A DNA stretch of 47,697 nucleotides, from NCBI GenBank assembly GCA_913776195.1, contig CAJYMH010000001.1:1-47697 (forward strand), read 5' to 3'. Below the pieces are notes generated by a model, which saw only the letters and a program-made list of their open reading frames with translations, was not told the origin of the DNA and ran no database searches. The stretch comes from an uncultured Caulobacter sp. GTDB taxonomy: Bacteria > Pseudomonadota > Alphaproteobacteria > Caulobacterales > Caulobacteraceae. Positions 23,472 to 31,668 of the stretch are shown here, one piece after another. How positions within the stretch are numbered: position 1 is the stretch's first letter; each line of letters begins with the position of its first letter. The position numbers and the translations under genes are program-made.

Positions 23472-24028
23472 GCCTCCAATTCGATGTCCCAGTAGAGATA
23501 ATCCAGCCAGCTTTCGTGCAGGTGGTTCGGTGGGAAGCGGCGGCCGCGATCCTGCAGCTCATGCATGTTCGGCCGGCGCGGTGTGTGGTGCGGCTGCATG
23601 CCGGCCTCGCGCGGCGTGCGCCCGCCCTTGCTGAGATTGCAGGGCGCGCAGGCCGTGACGATGTTTTCCCACGTCGTCCGGCCGCCCCGCGAACGCGGGA
23701 TGACGTGGTCGAAGGTGAGCTCGTCGGTCGATGTGCAGTACTGACAGGAGAAGCTGTCGCGCAGGAAGAGATTGAAGCGCGTGAAGGCCGGGGGCCTGTC
23801 TTGGGTCACATACTGCTTGAGCGCCACGACGCTGGGCAGCTTCATCTCGAAGGATGGGGAGTGGACCACATGGTCGTAGGTCGAGACGACATCGACCCGA
23901 TCAAGGAACACCGCCTTGATCACCTCCTGCCACGGCCAGAGCGACAGGGGATAGTAGCTGAGCGGGCGGAAGTCCGCGTTCAGCACAAGGGCGGGCGCGC
24001 CTGACGGGGGCCTTGTGAGCACCTGCAT
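23468..24028 (-). CDS. HNH endonuclease-family protein
   Basis: 186 residues. The N-terminal part ALVLNADFRPLSYYPLSLWPWQEVIKAVFLDRVDVV is shared by a family of chromosomal HNH proteins. The nuclease core is CQYC, FDHVIPRSRGGRTTWENIVTACAPCNLSKGGRTP (CxxC, DHxxP, N and CxxCN), giving a structural zinc site and a beta-beta-alpha metal catalytic fold. GGAGGG four bases before ATG 24028 gives a strong start. It stands alone, with no restriction or phage partner nearby. Members are widely conserved and their biological role is unclear. Confidence 0.9.
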   Translation of the reverse strand: MQVLTRPPSGAPALVLNADFRPLSYYPLSLWPWQEVIKAVFLDRVDVVSTYDHVVHSPSFEMKLPSVVALKQYVTQDRPPAFTRFNLFLRDSFSCQYCTSTDELTFDHVIPRSRGGRTTWENIVTACAPCNLSKGGRTPREAGMQPHHTPRRPNMHELQDRGRRFPPNHLHESWLDYLYWDIELEA

Positions 24029-24194
24029 CAGACCCTCCGCCGAAGAGGGATGTACGCCACAGGACTGAAGACAGGTCTCCTTCCCTACGCCGTTCTCGGA
24101 GAATCACATCGACCTCCGATCACGTGTGAAGGATATGCCTTTTTCGGCGACAGGCGAGTGACCGACGCCCGTCGCCCCCTTCTTTTTAAGCGCC

Positions 24195-24296
24195 TTAGGC
24201 GCCGATCGCCGCAACCGCGCCAGCCATCAGCAGGCCGAGAGCGAGGAGATAGACCGCACCGGTGCGATCGAAGACGCGTTCAAAAGCGTTGAGCAT
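24195..24296 (-). CDS. 33-residue single-pass membrane peptide
   Basis: Reads MLNAFERVFDRTGAVYLLAL then GLLMAGAVAAIGA: an amphipathic charged start and one hydrophobic helix (about residues 14-32). A GGAG lies 10 bases before the ATG. A perfect TTGACA-17-ATCTAA promoter (24385-24413) reads towards it, and two tandem operators overlap that promoter. The stop is inside a GCGCC-TTA-GGCGC hairpin. It is divergent from a TetR gene, so it is the evident target of that regulator. Function is unknown; small membrane peptides of this type often modulate efflux pumps, respiratory complexes or stress responses. Confidence 0.6.
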   Translation of the reverse strand: MLNAFERVFDRTGAVYLLALGLLMAGAVAAIGA

Positions 24297-24316
24297 GACA
24301 CACACTCCAAGTTTCA

Positions 24317-24364
24317 AGCCCGCTTGCCGGGCTCTCGTTATTGGCGCTTCGACCGTTCGAAGCG
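24317..24364 (-). promoter_or_regulatory. Two-hairpin leader of the small membrane peptide gene
   Basis: Hairpin A pairs CGCTTCGA (24345-24352) with TCGAAGCG (24357-24364) perfectly around CCGT. Hairpin B pairs AGCCCG (24317-24322) with CGGGCT (24328-24333). Both lie in the roughly 80-base leader of the leftward peptide gene. Confidence 0.4.
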
Positions 24365-24370
24365 TCGCCC

Positions 24371-24416
24371 CATCTGGACGTTGCTTAGATAGCGCACATC
24401 TGAACGTTGTCAAGAT
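24371..24416. repeat. Tandem operator pair, 26-base period
   Basis: CATCTGGACGTTGCTTAGAT (24371-24390) and CATCTGAACGTTGTCAAGAT (24397-24416) match at 16 of 20 positions. Each unit is partly palindromic (ATCT...AGAT). Spacing of 26 bases puts them about two and a half helical turns apart. They overlap the leftward promoter and precede the TetR start, the expected layout for TetR autoregulation. Confidence 0.65.
24385..24413 (-). promoter_or_regulatory. Sigma-70-like promoter for the small peptide
   Basis: On the reverse strand, TTGACA (24408-24413) is followed after 17 bases by ATCTAA (24385-24390). This is close to the housekeeping consensus, and both tandem operators overlap it. Confidence 0.6.
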
Positions 24417-24456
24417 GAACTTTACGCCGTCCGGATCAGCCACTAGAGTAGTGACG

Positions 24457-25086
24457 ATGAACAAGCCCGCCCCCGTCGAGAGCCGCCCCTATCACCACGG
24501 CGATCTGCGACGCGCCCTGATCGAGGCGGCGCGCCGGATTCTGGAGGCTGACGGCCCGGCGGCCCTGTCGCTGCGCGGCGTGGCGCGCGAGGCCGGGGTA
24601 AGCCCGGCGGCGCCCTATCACCACTTCAAGGACAAGGGCGAACTGCTCGACGCCGTCGCGCACGAGGGGTTCGAGGCCCTGGCGGTGGCGCTCAAGGACG
24701 CCAAGTCCAAGGCCGTCGATGTGAAAGACGCCATGGCCTCGCTCGGCGTCGCCTATGTGAAGTTCGCCGGCGCCAATCCGGCCCTGTATCGGGTCATGTC
24801 CGACTGTTCACGCGATAAGGACGCTATGCCGGACCACCTGCATGACGATGAGGACAGCGCCTACTGCACCGTCCGAAACACGCTGGTGCAGGCGGGCCTG
24901 GAAGGCGCGACGCCGCTGGATTTAGAGCTGGCCACCGTGGCCGCATGGTGCGCGGCTCATGGCCTGGCCGAGATGAGCGGCTTTCGGCAGTTCGAGGGCC
25001 TGAAGAAAGAGCTCGGCGGCGAGGACGCCTTCCTGCGCGGCGTGCTCGAACATCTGGGCATGTTCGCCAAGGTGATGAAGGGCTAG
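24457..25086 (+). CDS. TetR/AcrR-family transcriptional regulator (WHG-domain type)
   Basis: 209 residues. The N-terminal DNA-binding part is PYHHGDLRRALIEAARRILEADGPAALSLRGVAREAGVSPAAPYHHFKDKGELLDAVAHEGFEAL, the classic TetR helix-turn-helix with the YHHF anchor. The C-terminal ligand domain (about 80-200) includes ATVAAWCAAHGLAEM, as in TetR_C_33/WHG regulators. It starts with ATG 24457 behind the tandem operators. The next gene (gluQ) follows in the same frame directly after the TAG stop. Confidence 0.92.
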   Translation: MNKPAPVESRPYHHGDLRRALIEAARRILEADGPAALSLRGVAREAGVSPAAPYHHFKDKGELLDAVAHEGFEALAVALKDAKSKAVDVKDAMASLGVAYVKFAGANPALYRVMSDCSRDKDAMPDHLHDDEDSAYCTVRNTLVQAGLEGATPLDLELATVAAWCAAHGLAEMSGFRQFEGLKKELGGEDAFLRGVLEHLGMFAKVMKG

Positions 25087-25089
25087 GCC

Positions 25090-25941
25090 CTGCCCCGCTT
25101 CGTCACTCGGTTCGCCCCCTCTCCTACCGGACGCCTTCACCGCGGCCACGCCTTCTCCGCCCTGACGGCGTACGAGGCCGCGCGAACGGTCGGCGGCCGC
25201 TTCCTGCTGCGCATCGAGGACATCGACCGAGTCCGCTGCCGCCCCGAGTTCGAGGCCGCCTTGCTGGAAGACCTGGCTTGCCTTGGCCTATCCTGGGAAC
25301 AGCCGGTGCGGCGACAATCCGACCATATGGAAGACTTCGAGGCGGCGCTGGGCGTCCTGCGCGGCAAAGGCCTGCTCTATCGCTGCTTCAAGACCCGCAA
25401 GGAGATCGCCGAAGCCGCCGCCAGCGCACCCCACGGCGCGGGTGAAGGCTTCCGCGGCGCGCCTTTGCCGCCGGCTGAAGAAGACGCGCTGCTGGCGGCC
25501 GGCAAGCCCTACGCCTGGCGGCTGTCCCTGTCTGCGGCCGAGGACTTTCTGGGCGGATTCGGCGCGTTGCATTTTCTGGAACAAGGCTTCGGTCCGAACG
25601 GCGAGGCCCGCTGGATCGCCGCCGATCCAACTTCCGCCGGAGACGTGATCCTGGCGCGAAAGGATGTGGGCGTCGCCTATCACCTGGCGGTCGTGGTCGA
25701 TGACGCTTTGCAGGACATCAGCCATGTGATCCGGGGCGAAGACCTGTTCGAGGCCGCGCATATCCAGAGGCTGCTGCAGGCCCTGCTCGACCTGCCGACT
25801 CCGACCTACCGGCACCACCGCCTGCTGACAGGCCCCGACGGGAAGCGGTACGCCAAGCGCGACCTAGCCGAGACCCTGGCCGAACTGCGGGAGCGTGGCG
25901 TGAGGCCCGACGACCTTCGCGCGGAACTGGGTTTCGCTTGA
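25090..25941 (+). CDS. gluQ: Glutamyl-Q tRNA(Asp) synthetase, apparently with CTG start
   Basis: 283 residues. Activates glutamate and transfers it to queuosine at the anticodon of tRNA-Asp, without an anticodon-binding domain. RFVTRFAPSPTGRLHRGH is the class I synthetase opening (HIGH equivalent HRGH), followed by LLRIEDIDRVR, LSWEQPVRRQSD, ARKDVGVAYHLAVVVDD, DISHVIRGEDLFEAAHIQRLL and the KMSKS equivalent KRYAKRDLA. The zinc cysteine set of E. coli GluQ is incomplete (LLYRCFKTRKE). The conserved opening begins right after the TetR stop (TAG, same frame), with only GCC CTG CCC CGC between. No ATG, GTG or TTG is available, so CTG at 25090 with AAGGG seven bases before it is the likely start. 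Confidence 0.85.
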   Translation: MPRFVTRFAPSPTGRLHRGHAFSALTAYEAARTVGGRFLLRIEDIDRVRCRPEFEAALLEDLACLGLSWEQPVRRQSDHMEDFEAALGVLRGKGLLYRCFKTRKEIAEAAASAPHGAGEGFRGAPLPPAEEDALLAAGKPYAWRLSLSAAEDFLGGFGALHFLEQGFGPNGEARWIAADPTSAGDVILARKDVGVAYHLAVVVDDALQDISHVIRGEDLFEAAHIQRLLQALLDLPTPTYRHHRLLTGPDGKRYAKRDLAETLAELRERGVRPDDLRAELGFA

Positions 25942-25972
25942 GCTTCACCGAGGAAGCGCCTAGCGCAACGGC

Positions 25973-26869
25973 ATGATCACTGCCCCGCGCTGGACCGCCT
26001 ATGCCGCCCTATTGTTCGGGGCCTGCGCCATCAGCCTGACGCCGATCTGGGTCCGCCTGGCCGACGCGGGGCCGGCGGCCATCGGCTTCTGGCGCCTGGC
26101 GCTCAGCGTGCCCGTCCTGGCGGTGCTGATGGTCGCCAACCGTGACGCCGCCTCCCTGGCCCGCCCCACCCTGCCAGGCCTGCTGGCCGGCCTGTTTCTG
26201 TGCGGGGACCTGGCGCTGTGGCACTATTCGCTGGGCTTCACCTCGGTCACCAACGCCACGGTCCTGGGCAACCTGGCGCCGATCTATGTGACCATCATCG
26301 GTTGGCTGCTTTTCCGCGAGCGGCCTCAGGCGCTGTTCATGGTCGGCCTGACCGGGGCGATCACGGGGGCCGTGATTATGGCCACCGGCGGGGGCGTGGT
26401 CAGCACCCCCGGCCCCAATCCGCTGCTGGGTGATGTTCTGGCGACCCTGGGGGCCGCCTGGTACGCGGGTTACCTGCTCGCCACCCGCGCCGGACGGGCC
26501 AAGAATACGACGTCGGCCATCATGTTCTGGTCCAGCCTGGCGGGCGCGGCGGCCTTGCTGCCGCTGTCGCTGGTCCTGGGAGAACGCCTTCTGCCGGCGA
26601 CCACCGGCGGCATGTGGGCCCTGATCGGGCTAGCGGCGACGCATGTGATCGGCCAAGGGGCTATCGCTTGGTCGCTCGGACGACTGCCGACGGCGGTGGC
26701 CGCGGTCACGGTGCTGATCCAGCCGGCGTTCTCCGGCGCCATCGCCTGGGCGTTGTTCGGAGAGGCGCTTACCGCACAGCAGATCCTGGGCGGCACGGTC
26801 GTTCTGGCCGCCGTAGTCCTGGCCCAATGGGCCAGCGCCCGCCGTCCTCAGGTCCCGGTCACCCAATAG
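25973..26869 (+). CDS. EamA/DMT-family transporter
   Basis: 298 residues with ten predicted transmembrane helices in two EamA halves. First half: LTPIWVRLADAGPAAIGFWRL, then NATVLGNLAPIYVTIIGWLLFRERP (the conserved late-helix 'P....L.G.L.F.E' motif). Second half: LPTAVAAVTVLIQPAFSGAIAWALFGEALTAQQILGG, the repeated motif. Family members export small metabolites such as amino acids. Its last 22 bases overlap the convergent GNAT gene. Substrate unknown. Confidence 0.9.
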   Translation: MITAPRWTAYAALLFGACAISLTPIWVRLADAGPAAIGFWRLALSVPVLAVLMVANRDAASLARPTLPGLLAGLFLCGDLALWHYSLGFTSVTNATVLGNLAPIYVTIIGWLLFRERPQALFMVGLTGAITGAVIMATGGGVVSTPGPNPLLGDVLATLGAAWYAGYLLATRAGRAKNTTSAIMFWSSLAGAAALLPLSLVLGERLLPATTGGMWALIGLAATHVIGQGAIAWSLGRLPTAVAAVTVLIQPAFSGAIAWALFGEALTAQQILGGTVVLAAVVLAQWASARRPQVPVTQ

Positions 26870-27588
26870 GCATAGGTATAGGCGGTGGCGAAACCCGCCG
26901 CCTGATACATGGCGATGGCTGGCGCATTATCGGCTTCCACCTGCAGGTAGGCGCGGCAGGCGCCCTCCCGCGACGCCGCCTGCATCAAAGACAACAACAC
27001 GCGTCGCGCCAGTCCCTTGCGGCGATGATCGGGCGCGGTGCGCATGGCGAAAATGCCCGCCCACTCCCCTTCCACCGCAGACGCGCCGATCGCCATGGGG
27101 CCGTCCTCTCCATCGATGCGGGCGAAGAGGGCTGGCGGCCCGATTCGACGCAGGGCGTCCAGCCTCTCCCGCGCGTCGGCCAGGTTTCCGCCGGCCGTGG
27201 CGGTGAACACCGCCTCGAAGGCCTCGTCCGGACGGGGCTCGATCAGGACATCCTGGTCGGCCTGTCCGGCGCAAGGTCCGACCATCACCAAGGTCCGGTT
27301 GCGCGGGCGATAGCCACGCTTCTCCAGCTGGTCCGGCAAGGTGCGCGGCGCGACGGCCCGATCTGTCAGCTTGAAGCGCGGGGCGAGCCCTCGCGCGGCG
27401 TACCATTTCTCCACCGCCTCGATGGCGGCGGGCGCCCGACGGTCGGGCCGATCCAGCGGCCAGCAGGCGTTGATACGCTGGGAGAAGCCCACGGAGGCGT
27501 TCAGCCGCCACCCGCCCATGCGAAGCTGCTCGGCCGCCGGCCAAGCGCGGTCGGCGATGGGTTCGAGTACCTTGGGATCGACTTTCAG
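26848..27588 (-). CDS. GNAT acetyltransferase, start probably upstream of the first ATG
   Basis: About 246 residues from a CTG at 27588; an ATG at 27519 would give 223. The catalytic GNAT fold is C-terminal: AGIFAMRTAPDHRRKGLARRVLLSLMQAASREGACRAYLQVEADNAPAIAMYQAAGF gives the acetyl-CoA loop (Q/RxxGxA as HRRKGLA) and the final NAPA..Y...GF. The N-terminal region ADRAWPAAEQLRMGGWRLNASVGFSQRINACWPLD matches the usual opening of this two-domain GNAT family (AWP..E...GGW.LR...GF..R.N...PL). About 12 of those residues lie before the first ATG, with no GTG or TTG available. The CTG at 27588 follows GGAG. Substrate unknown. Confidence 0.82.
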   Translation of the reverse strand: MKVDPKVLEPIADRAWPAAEQLRMGGWRLNASVGFSQRINACWPLDRPDRRAPAAIEAVEKWYAARGLAPRFKLTDRAVAPRTLPDQLEKRGYRPRNRTLVMVGPCAGQADQDVLIEPRPDEAFEAVFTATAGGNLADARERLDALRRIGPPALFARIDGEDGPMAIGASAVEGEWAGIFAMRTAPDHRRKGLARRVLLSLMQAASREGACRAYLQVEADNAPAIAMYQAAGFATAYTYAYWVTGT

Positions 27589-27600
27589 GGCAGGCTCCGC

Positions 27601-27636
27601 AAACGAAACGGGCGCCGATCTGATGACCGGCGCCCG
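27601..27636 (-). terminator. Rho-independent terminator of cspA
   Basis: On the reverse strand, CGGGCGCCG (27628-27636) and its perfect complement (27609-27617) enclose a 10-base loop, followed by TTTCGTTT. It lies 24 bases after the cold-shock gene stop and just before the GNAT gene. Confidence 0.75.
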
Positions 27637-27660
27637 CTGAATCTTGTCGTCCGAGAACCC

Positions 27661-27864
27661 TTACAGGGCCTGGAGATTCACGGCGGCGACCTTGCCGCGC
27701 TCTTCCTGCTCTTCGTAGCTGACGCGTTGACCGTCATTCAGGGAGCGCAGACCCGCGCGTTCGACCGCGCTGATATGGACGAAAACGTCCTTGCCGCCGT
27801 CTTCAGGCTGGATGAAGCCGTAGCCCTTGGTGGTGTTGAACCACTTGACCGTACCGGTGGCCAT
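27661..27864 (-). CDS. Cold-shock protein (CspA family)
   Basis: 67 residues, the usual length of CspA. Single cold-shock domain with RNP1 KGYGFIQ and RNP2 VFVHISAV, beginning [17 protein letters not shown]. Binds single-stranded RNA and DNA and melts RNA structure. It is followed by a strong hairpin terminator. The next gene upstream (tlpA-like) ends about 100 bases away, so it has its own promoter and leader there. Confidence 0.97.
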   Translation of the reverse strand: MATGTVKWFNTTKGYGFIQPEDGGKDVFVHISAVERAGLRSLNDGQRVSYEEQEERGKVAAVNLQAL

Positions 27865-27963
27865 GTGTCGTCGTCTCCCTAACTTTGCGCGCGTCAGAAT
27901 TGCGCGGGGCGAAGCTGTGCATGCGAGAACGTGGCGGTCAATCGCAAAACCGGCCGCGCAGGG
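27865..27963. other. Leader/promoter region of cspA
   Basis: 99 bases between the tlpA-like stop and the cspA start. No gene. No convincing -10/-35 pair stands out. Confidence 0.4.
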
Positions 27964-28596
27964 TCAGCTTTTCTCGCGGATCAACCGTTCGACGAGTTCC
28001 CTCGCCTCAGGGCTGTTCCAGTCGGCCTCACCAGCGAGCCTTGCACGCTCCCGTCCCTGCTTGTCGAAGATCAGGGTGGTCGGGAAACCTTCGGCCCGGG
28101 GGGTCAGGCCGAAAGCCAGCTTGTAGCCGGGATCGCGATAGAGCTTCAGCGGCGGTACGGCGGCGATGTCGGCCTTGGCCAGGTTCAGGTCGTCGTCGCG
28201 ATCAACGCTGACCGCCAGCACCTGCACCGGCTGGGTCGCATAGGCGGCCTGCAGCTTGGCGAGGGTCGGCATCTCCTTCTTGCAGGGGGCGCACCATGTA
28301 GCCCAGAGATTCACCACCACGACCTGCCCCTTGAAGTCGGCGATGGTCAGGGCCTTTCCGTCCACGTCGGTGAAGCCGGCGGCCGGCGCGGCGCGCGGCT
28401 CCTTGGGCACCTCCAGCTTGGAAAGGCTGGCGCGCTTCAGGTCCGAAAGGTTCGTCAGCCCGCCTTGGCCCGCATTGGGTTTGAACGCGGACATCGCAAT
28501 GACGTATAGAACCGCCGCGACGCCGATCAGGGCGACGCCCCGAATGGCCCACTTCAGGTAGTCGGGCTTGGGTTTTTCCGCCTGGACTTCGCTCAT
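27964..28596 (-). CDS. tlpA: TlpA-like membrane-anchored thioredoxin
   Basis: 210 residues. A short cytosolic N-terminus, one transmembrane helix (about 17-36) and a periplasmic thioredoxin domain with [15 protein letters not shown] (redox motif WCAPC at 101-105), the VPPLKLY segment and the cis-proline loop FPTTLIF. Reduces periplasmic disulfides, for instance in cytochrome c or copper-protein assembly. The start ATG ([12 protein letters not shown]) is directly adjacent to the divergent argH ATG with no bases between, so each promoter must lie inside the other gene. No clear ribosome-binding site is seen. Confidence 0.88.
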   Translation of the reverse strand: MSEVQAEKPKPDYLKWAIRGVALIGVAAVLYVIAMSAFKPNAGQGGLTNLSDLKRASLSKLEVPKEPRAAPAAGFTDVDGKALTIADFKGQVVVVNLWATWCAPCKKEMPTLAKLQAAYATQPVQVLAVSVDRDDDLNLAKADIAAVPPLKLYRDPGYKLAFGLTPRAEGFPTTLIFDKQGRERARLAGEADWNSPEARELVERLIREKS

Positions 28597-30015
28597 ATGA
28601 CCGACAACGCCTCCAATGCGCCCTCCAATAAGGCCGAGGGCCAAGCCATGTGGGGCGGTCGATTCACCGCCAAACCGGCCGAACTGATGCAGGCGATCAA
28701 CGTCTCCATCGGATTCGACAAGCGCCTCTGGGCGCAGGATCTGGCGGGCTCGCGCGCCCACGCCGCGATGTTGTCCAGCAAGGGCGTGATTTCAAGCGAA
28801 GATGCAGCCGAGATCCTCAAAGGTCTCGACGCCATCGAGGGTGAGATCGAAGCCGGGACCTTCCCGTTCCGCGACGAATACGAAGACATCCACATGAATA
28901 TCGAGGCGCGGCTGCGCGAGTTGATCGGCGCGACCGCCGGCCGACTCCACACCGCCCGTTCGCGCAATGATCAGGTGGCCCTCGACTTCCGCTTGTGGGT
29001 GCGCGGCGCCTGCGAGCGTTCCGCCGCCCAGATCGAGGCGCTGCAGCGCGCCCTGCTGTCGACCGCCGAGGCTCACGCCGAAACCCTGATGCCTGGCTTC
29101 ACCCACCTGCAGCCGGCCCAGCCCGTCACCTTCGGCCACCACCTGATGGCCTATGTGGAGATGTTCGGCCGCGACGCCTCGCGCTTCAAGGACGCCCGGG
29201 CGCGGATGAACGAATGTCCGCTGGGCGCCGCCGCCCTGGCCGGTTCGCCCTTCCCCATCGACCGTCACCAGACGGCGGGCGCCCTCGGCTTCGACCGTCC
29301 CACGGCCAACTCCCTGGACAGCGTCTCGTCCCGCGACTTCGCGCTGGAGGCCCTGTCGGCCGCCTCGATCTGCGCCACGCATCTGTCGCGCCTCGCTGAA
29401 GAGATCGTGATCTGGATGACGCCGCAGTTCGGTTTCATCAAGCTGACCGACGCCTTCACCACCGGCAGCTCGATCATGCCGCAGAAGAAGAACCCAGACG
29501 CAGCCGAGCTGATCCGCGCCAAGGTCGGCCGCATCCTGGGTTCGCTCACCACCCTGACCGTGGTGATGAAGGGTCTGCCGCTGGCCTATTCAAAGGACAT
29601 GCAGGAAGACAAGGTCCCGACCTTCGAGGCTTTCGACGCCCTGGAACTGAGCCTGCTGGCCATGGCCGGGATGGTGTCGGACCTGACCCCGAACAAGGAC
29701 CGTATGGCCGCCGCCGCGGGGGCGGGTTTCTCCACCGCCACCGACCTGGCCGACTGGCTGGTGCGCGAACTGGGCCTGCCGTTCCGCGACGCCCACCACG
29801 TGACCGGCGCGGCGGTGAAGCGGTGCGAGGAACTGGGCTGCGATCTGCCGGACCTGCCGCTGGCGGAGCTGCAGACCTTGAACGCGGGGATCACGGACGG
29901 CGTCTATTCCGTTCTCACCCCTGCCGCTTCGGTCGCCAGCCGCGTAAGCTATGGCGGAACCGCCCCCACCCAGGTCCGTGCGCAGATCGCGCGCTGGAAG
30001 GAGATTCTCGCATGA
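28597..30015 (+). CDS. argH: Argininosuccinate lyase
   Basis: 472 residues. Last step of arginine synthesis: argininosuccinate to arginine plus fumarate. Opening [63 protein letters not shown] and the fumarase/lyase signature [17 protein letters not shown] are complete. ATG 28597 gives an N-terminal extension typical of alphaproteobacteria; ATG 28648 has a better ribosome-binding site (GAGGG) but would leave only one residue before WGGRF. Overlaps the lipoprotein start by ATGA. Confidence 0.95.
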   Translation: MTDNASNAPSNKAEGQAMWGGRFTAKPAELMQAINVSIGFDKRLWAQDLAGSRAHAAMLSSKGVISSEDAAEILKGLDAIEGEIEAGTFPFRDEYEDIHMNIEARLRELIGATAGRLHTARSRNDQVALDFRLWVRGACERSAAQIEALQRALLSTAEAHAETLMPGFTHLQPAQPVTFGHHLMAYVEMFGRDASRFKDARARMNECPLGAAALAGSPFPIDRHQTAGALGFDRPTANSLDSVSSRDFALEALSAASICATHLSRLAEEIVIWMTPQFGFIKLTDAFTTGSSIMPQKKNPDAAELIRAKVGRILGSLTTLTVVMKGLPLAYSKDMQEDKVPTFEAFDALELSLLAMAGMVSDLTPNKDRMAAAAGAGFSTATDLADWLVRELGLPFRDAHHVTGAAVKRCEELGCDLPDLPLAELQTLNAGITDGVYSVLTPAASVASRVSYGGTAPTQVRAQIARWKEILA

Positions 30016-30281
30016 ACCGCAGCCTTCTGATCTTCGCCGCCGCTTCTGCAACCGTGGCGCTGGCCGGCTGCGGCAAGCAGGGGCCGCTGGAACGTCCGGC
30101 TCCTATGTGGGGCGCCGCCGCCAAGGCGCGCTACGACGCCGAGAAATCCTCGTCCGAGGCCAACCAACCGTCCGCGCCGAAGTCCACGCGCGAGCAGATG
30201 GACCCGGCCACCGCCAACCGCCCGGTCGGTGAAACTCAGCTTCCTGGCATCAACGACCCCTTCGGCTCTCGCCCTAAATGA
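30012..30281 (+). CDS. lptM: Small lipoprotein between argH and lysA (LptM-like)
   Basis: 89 residues. Signal peptide with lipobox LAGC (lipidated Cys at residue 20) followed at once by GKQGPLERP, the 'CG.KGPL..P' element of the LptM (YifL) family. LptM helps LptD, the outer-membrane LPS transporter, mature. The rest is Pro/Ser-rich and disordered, ending DPFGSRPK. Overlapping junctions on both sides (ATGA) make argH-lptM-lysA one operon, an arrangement found in many proteobacteria. The assignment rests on the lipobox context and gene order. Confidence 0.8.
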   Translation: MNRSLLIFAAASATVALAGCGKQGPLERPAPMWGAAAKARYDAEKSSSEANQPSAPKSTREQMDPATANRPVGETQLPGINDPFGSRPK

Positions 30282-31549
30282 ACCACTTCGAACTCCGCGG
30301 CGGCGAACTCCATTGCGAGGGCGTCCCGCTGTCGCGCATCGCCGCCCAGGTCGGCACGCCGGTCTATGTTTATTCGGCCGCGACCCTGCGCCGGCACTTC
30401 AACGTCTTTCGCGACGCCCTGCGCAGCCATCCGCAGATCGGCGAGCCGCTGGTCGCCTATGCAGTCAAGGCCAACTCCAACGTCCAGGTCCTGAAGGTCC
30501 TGGCGGCCGAGGGCGCGGGCGCGGACACCGTGTCGGAAGGTGAAATCCGCCGCGCCCTGGCGGCTGGCGTGTCCCCTGACAAGATCGTCTTCTCCGGCGT
30601 CGGCAAGACCCGCCAGGAGATCGCCTTCGCCCTGACCACCGGCGTCGCGGAGATCAACGTCGAGTCCGAGCCCGAGGTGAAACTGATCGCCGAGGTCGCC
30701 GCCCAAATAGGCGTGAAGGCCAAGATCGCATTCCGGGTTAACCCGGACGTCTCGGCCGGCGGCCACGCCAAGATCTCCACCGGCAAGGCGGAGAACAAGT
30801 TCGGCGTCTCATTCGCGGAGGCCGCGCGCCTTTACGCCAACGCCTCCAACCACGCGCATCTGGAGCCGGTCGGCGTGGCCTGCCACATCGGCAGCCAGAT
30901 CACCGACCTCGCTCCGATGGAGGCCGCTTTCCGCAAGATGCGCGGCCTGGTCGAAAGCCTGCGGGCCGAAGGTCTGACCGTGCAGCGTCTCGACCTCGGC
31001 GGCGGCCTGGGCGTGCCCTACTTCAATCAGCCTGAACCGCCGACACCGGCGGACTTCGCCGCCATGGTGGCGCGCGTGGTCGATGGCCTGGACGTACAGC
31101 TGGCGTTCGAGCCCGGCCGCGTCATCGCCGCCAACGCCGGGGTGCTGATGGCCGAGGTGATCCATGTGCACGAACGTCCGGAAGGGCGTCGCTTCCTGGT
31201 CCTCGACGCGGCCATGAACGACCTTATCCGCCCGGCCATGTACGACGCCTATCACGACATCCGCCCCGTGAAGCCGCGCGGATCGGAGACGGCGGTCTAT
31301 GACGTGGTCGGCCCGGTCTGCGAGACGGGCGACACCTTCACCCGCGACCGCACTCTGCCGGTTATGGCTGGCGGCGATCTGCTGGCCTTCATGTCGGCCG
31401 GCGCCTACGGCTCGACCATGGCCAGCGAGTACAACACCCGCCCCCTGGTCCCCGAAGTGCTGGTGGACGGCGACCGCTACGCCGTTATCCGCGCCCGCCC
31501 AACCTACGATGAGATGCTTGCCAAGGAGATGGCGGCGGACTGGGTGTAG
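30278..31549 (+). CDS. lysA: Diaminopimelate decarboxylase
   Basis: 423 residues. PLP enzyme for the last step of lysine synthesis. YAVKANSN holds the PLP lysine (K64); HIGSQI, RLDLGGGLGVPYF, EPGRVIAANAGVL and VVGPVCETGDTF are the other family motifs, with the catalytic Cys in the last. Starts inside the stop of the lipoprotein gene (ATGA). Followed by a repeat pair before the convergent phosphoribosyltransferase. Confidence 0.96.
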   Translation: MNHFELRGGELHCEGVPLSRIAAQVGTPVYVYSAATLRRHFNVFRDALRSHPQIGEPLVAYAVKANSNVQVLKVLAAEGAGADTVSEGEIRRALAAGVSPDKIVFSGVGKTRQEIAFALTTGVAEINVESEPEVKLIAEVAAQIGVKAKIAFRVNPDVSAGGHAKISTGKAENKFGVSFAEAARLYANASNHAHLEPVGVACHIGSQITDLAPMEAAFRKMRGLVESLRAEGLTVQRLDLGGGLGVPYFNQPEPPTPADFAAMVARVVDGLDVQLAFEPGRVIAANAGVLMAEVIHVHERPEGRRFLVLDAAMNDLIRPAMYDAYHDIRPVKPRGSETAVYDVVGPVCETGDTFTRDRTLPVMAGGDLLAFMSAGAYGSTMASEYNTRPLVPEVLVDGDRYAVIRARPTYDEMLAKEMAADWV

Positions 31550-31558
31550 GCCCTCTGA

Positions 31559-31668
31559 GTGCTTCGAGACGCGCTGACGCGCCCCTCAGCATGACGAGCG
31601 TGGGTTGCTGCTGAATTCGTCATCCTGAGGAGCGGGCTGCAAAAAAGCCCGCGTCTCAAAGGACGCAC
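31559..31668. repeat. Inverted pair of intergenic palindromic elements (REP-like)
   Basis: Element A (31559-31598) opens GTGCTTCGAGACGCG and closes CCTCAGCATGACGA. Element B (31617-31668) is its diverged inverted copy, opening TCGTCATCCTGAGG and closing CGTCTCAAAGGACGCAC, with an internal GCGGGCT/AGCCCGC hairpin. CATCCTGAGG...GTCTC is a widespread intergenic repeat style in Caulobacterales and sphingomonads. It fills the space between convergent genes and can form strong hairpins, so it probably also terminates both. Confidence 0.7.

Noticed and set aside
23468..24028. HNH gene as part of a restriction or anti-phage system
   Set aside because: No methylase, helicase or other defence partner adjacent; the family is commonly a stand-alone chromosomal gene.
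26614..27882. 422-residue plus-strand frame across the EamA, GNAT and cspA genes
   Set aside because: It crosses three recognised genes and has low-complexity Arg/Gly sequence.
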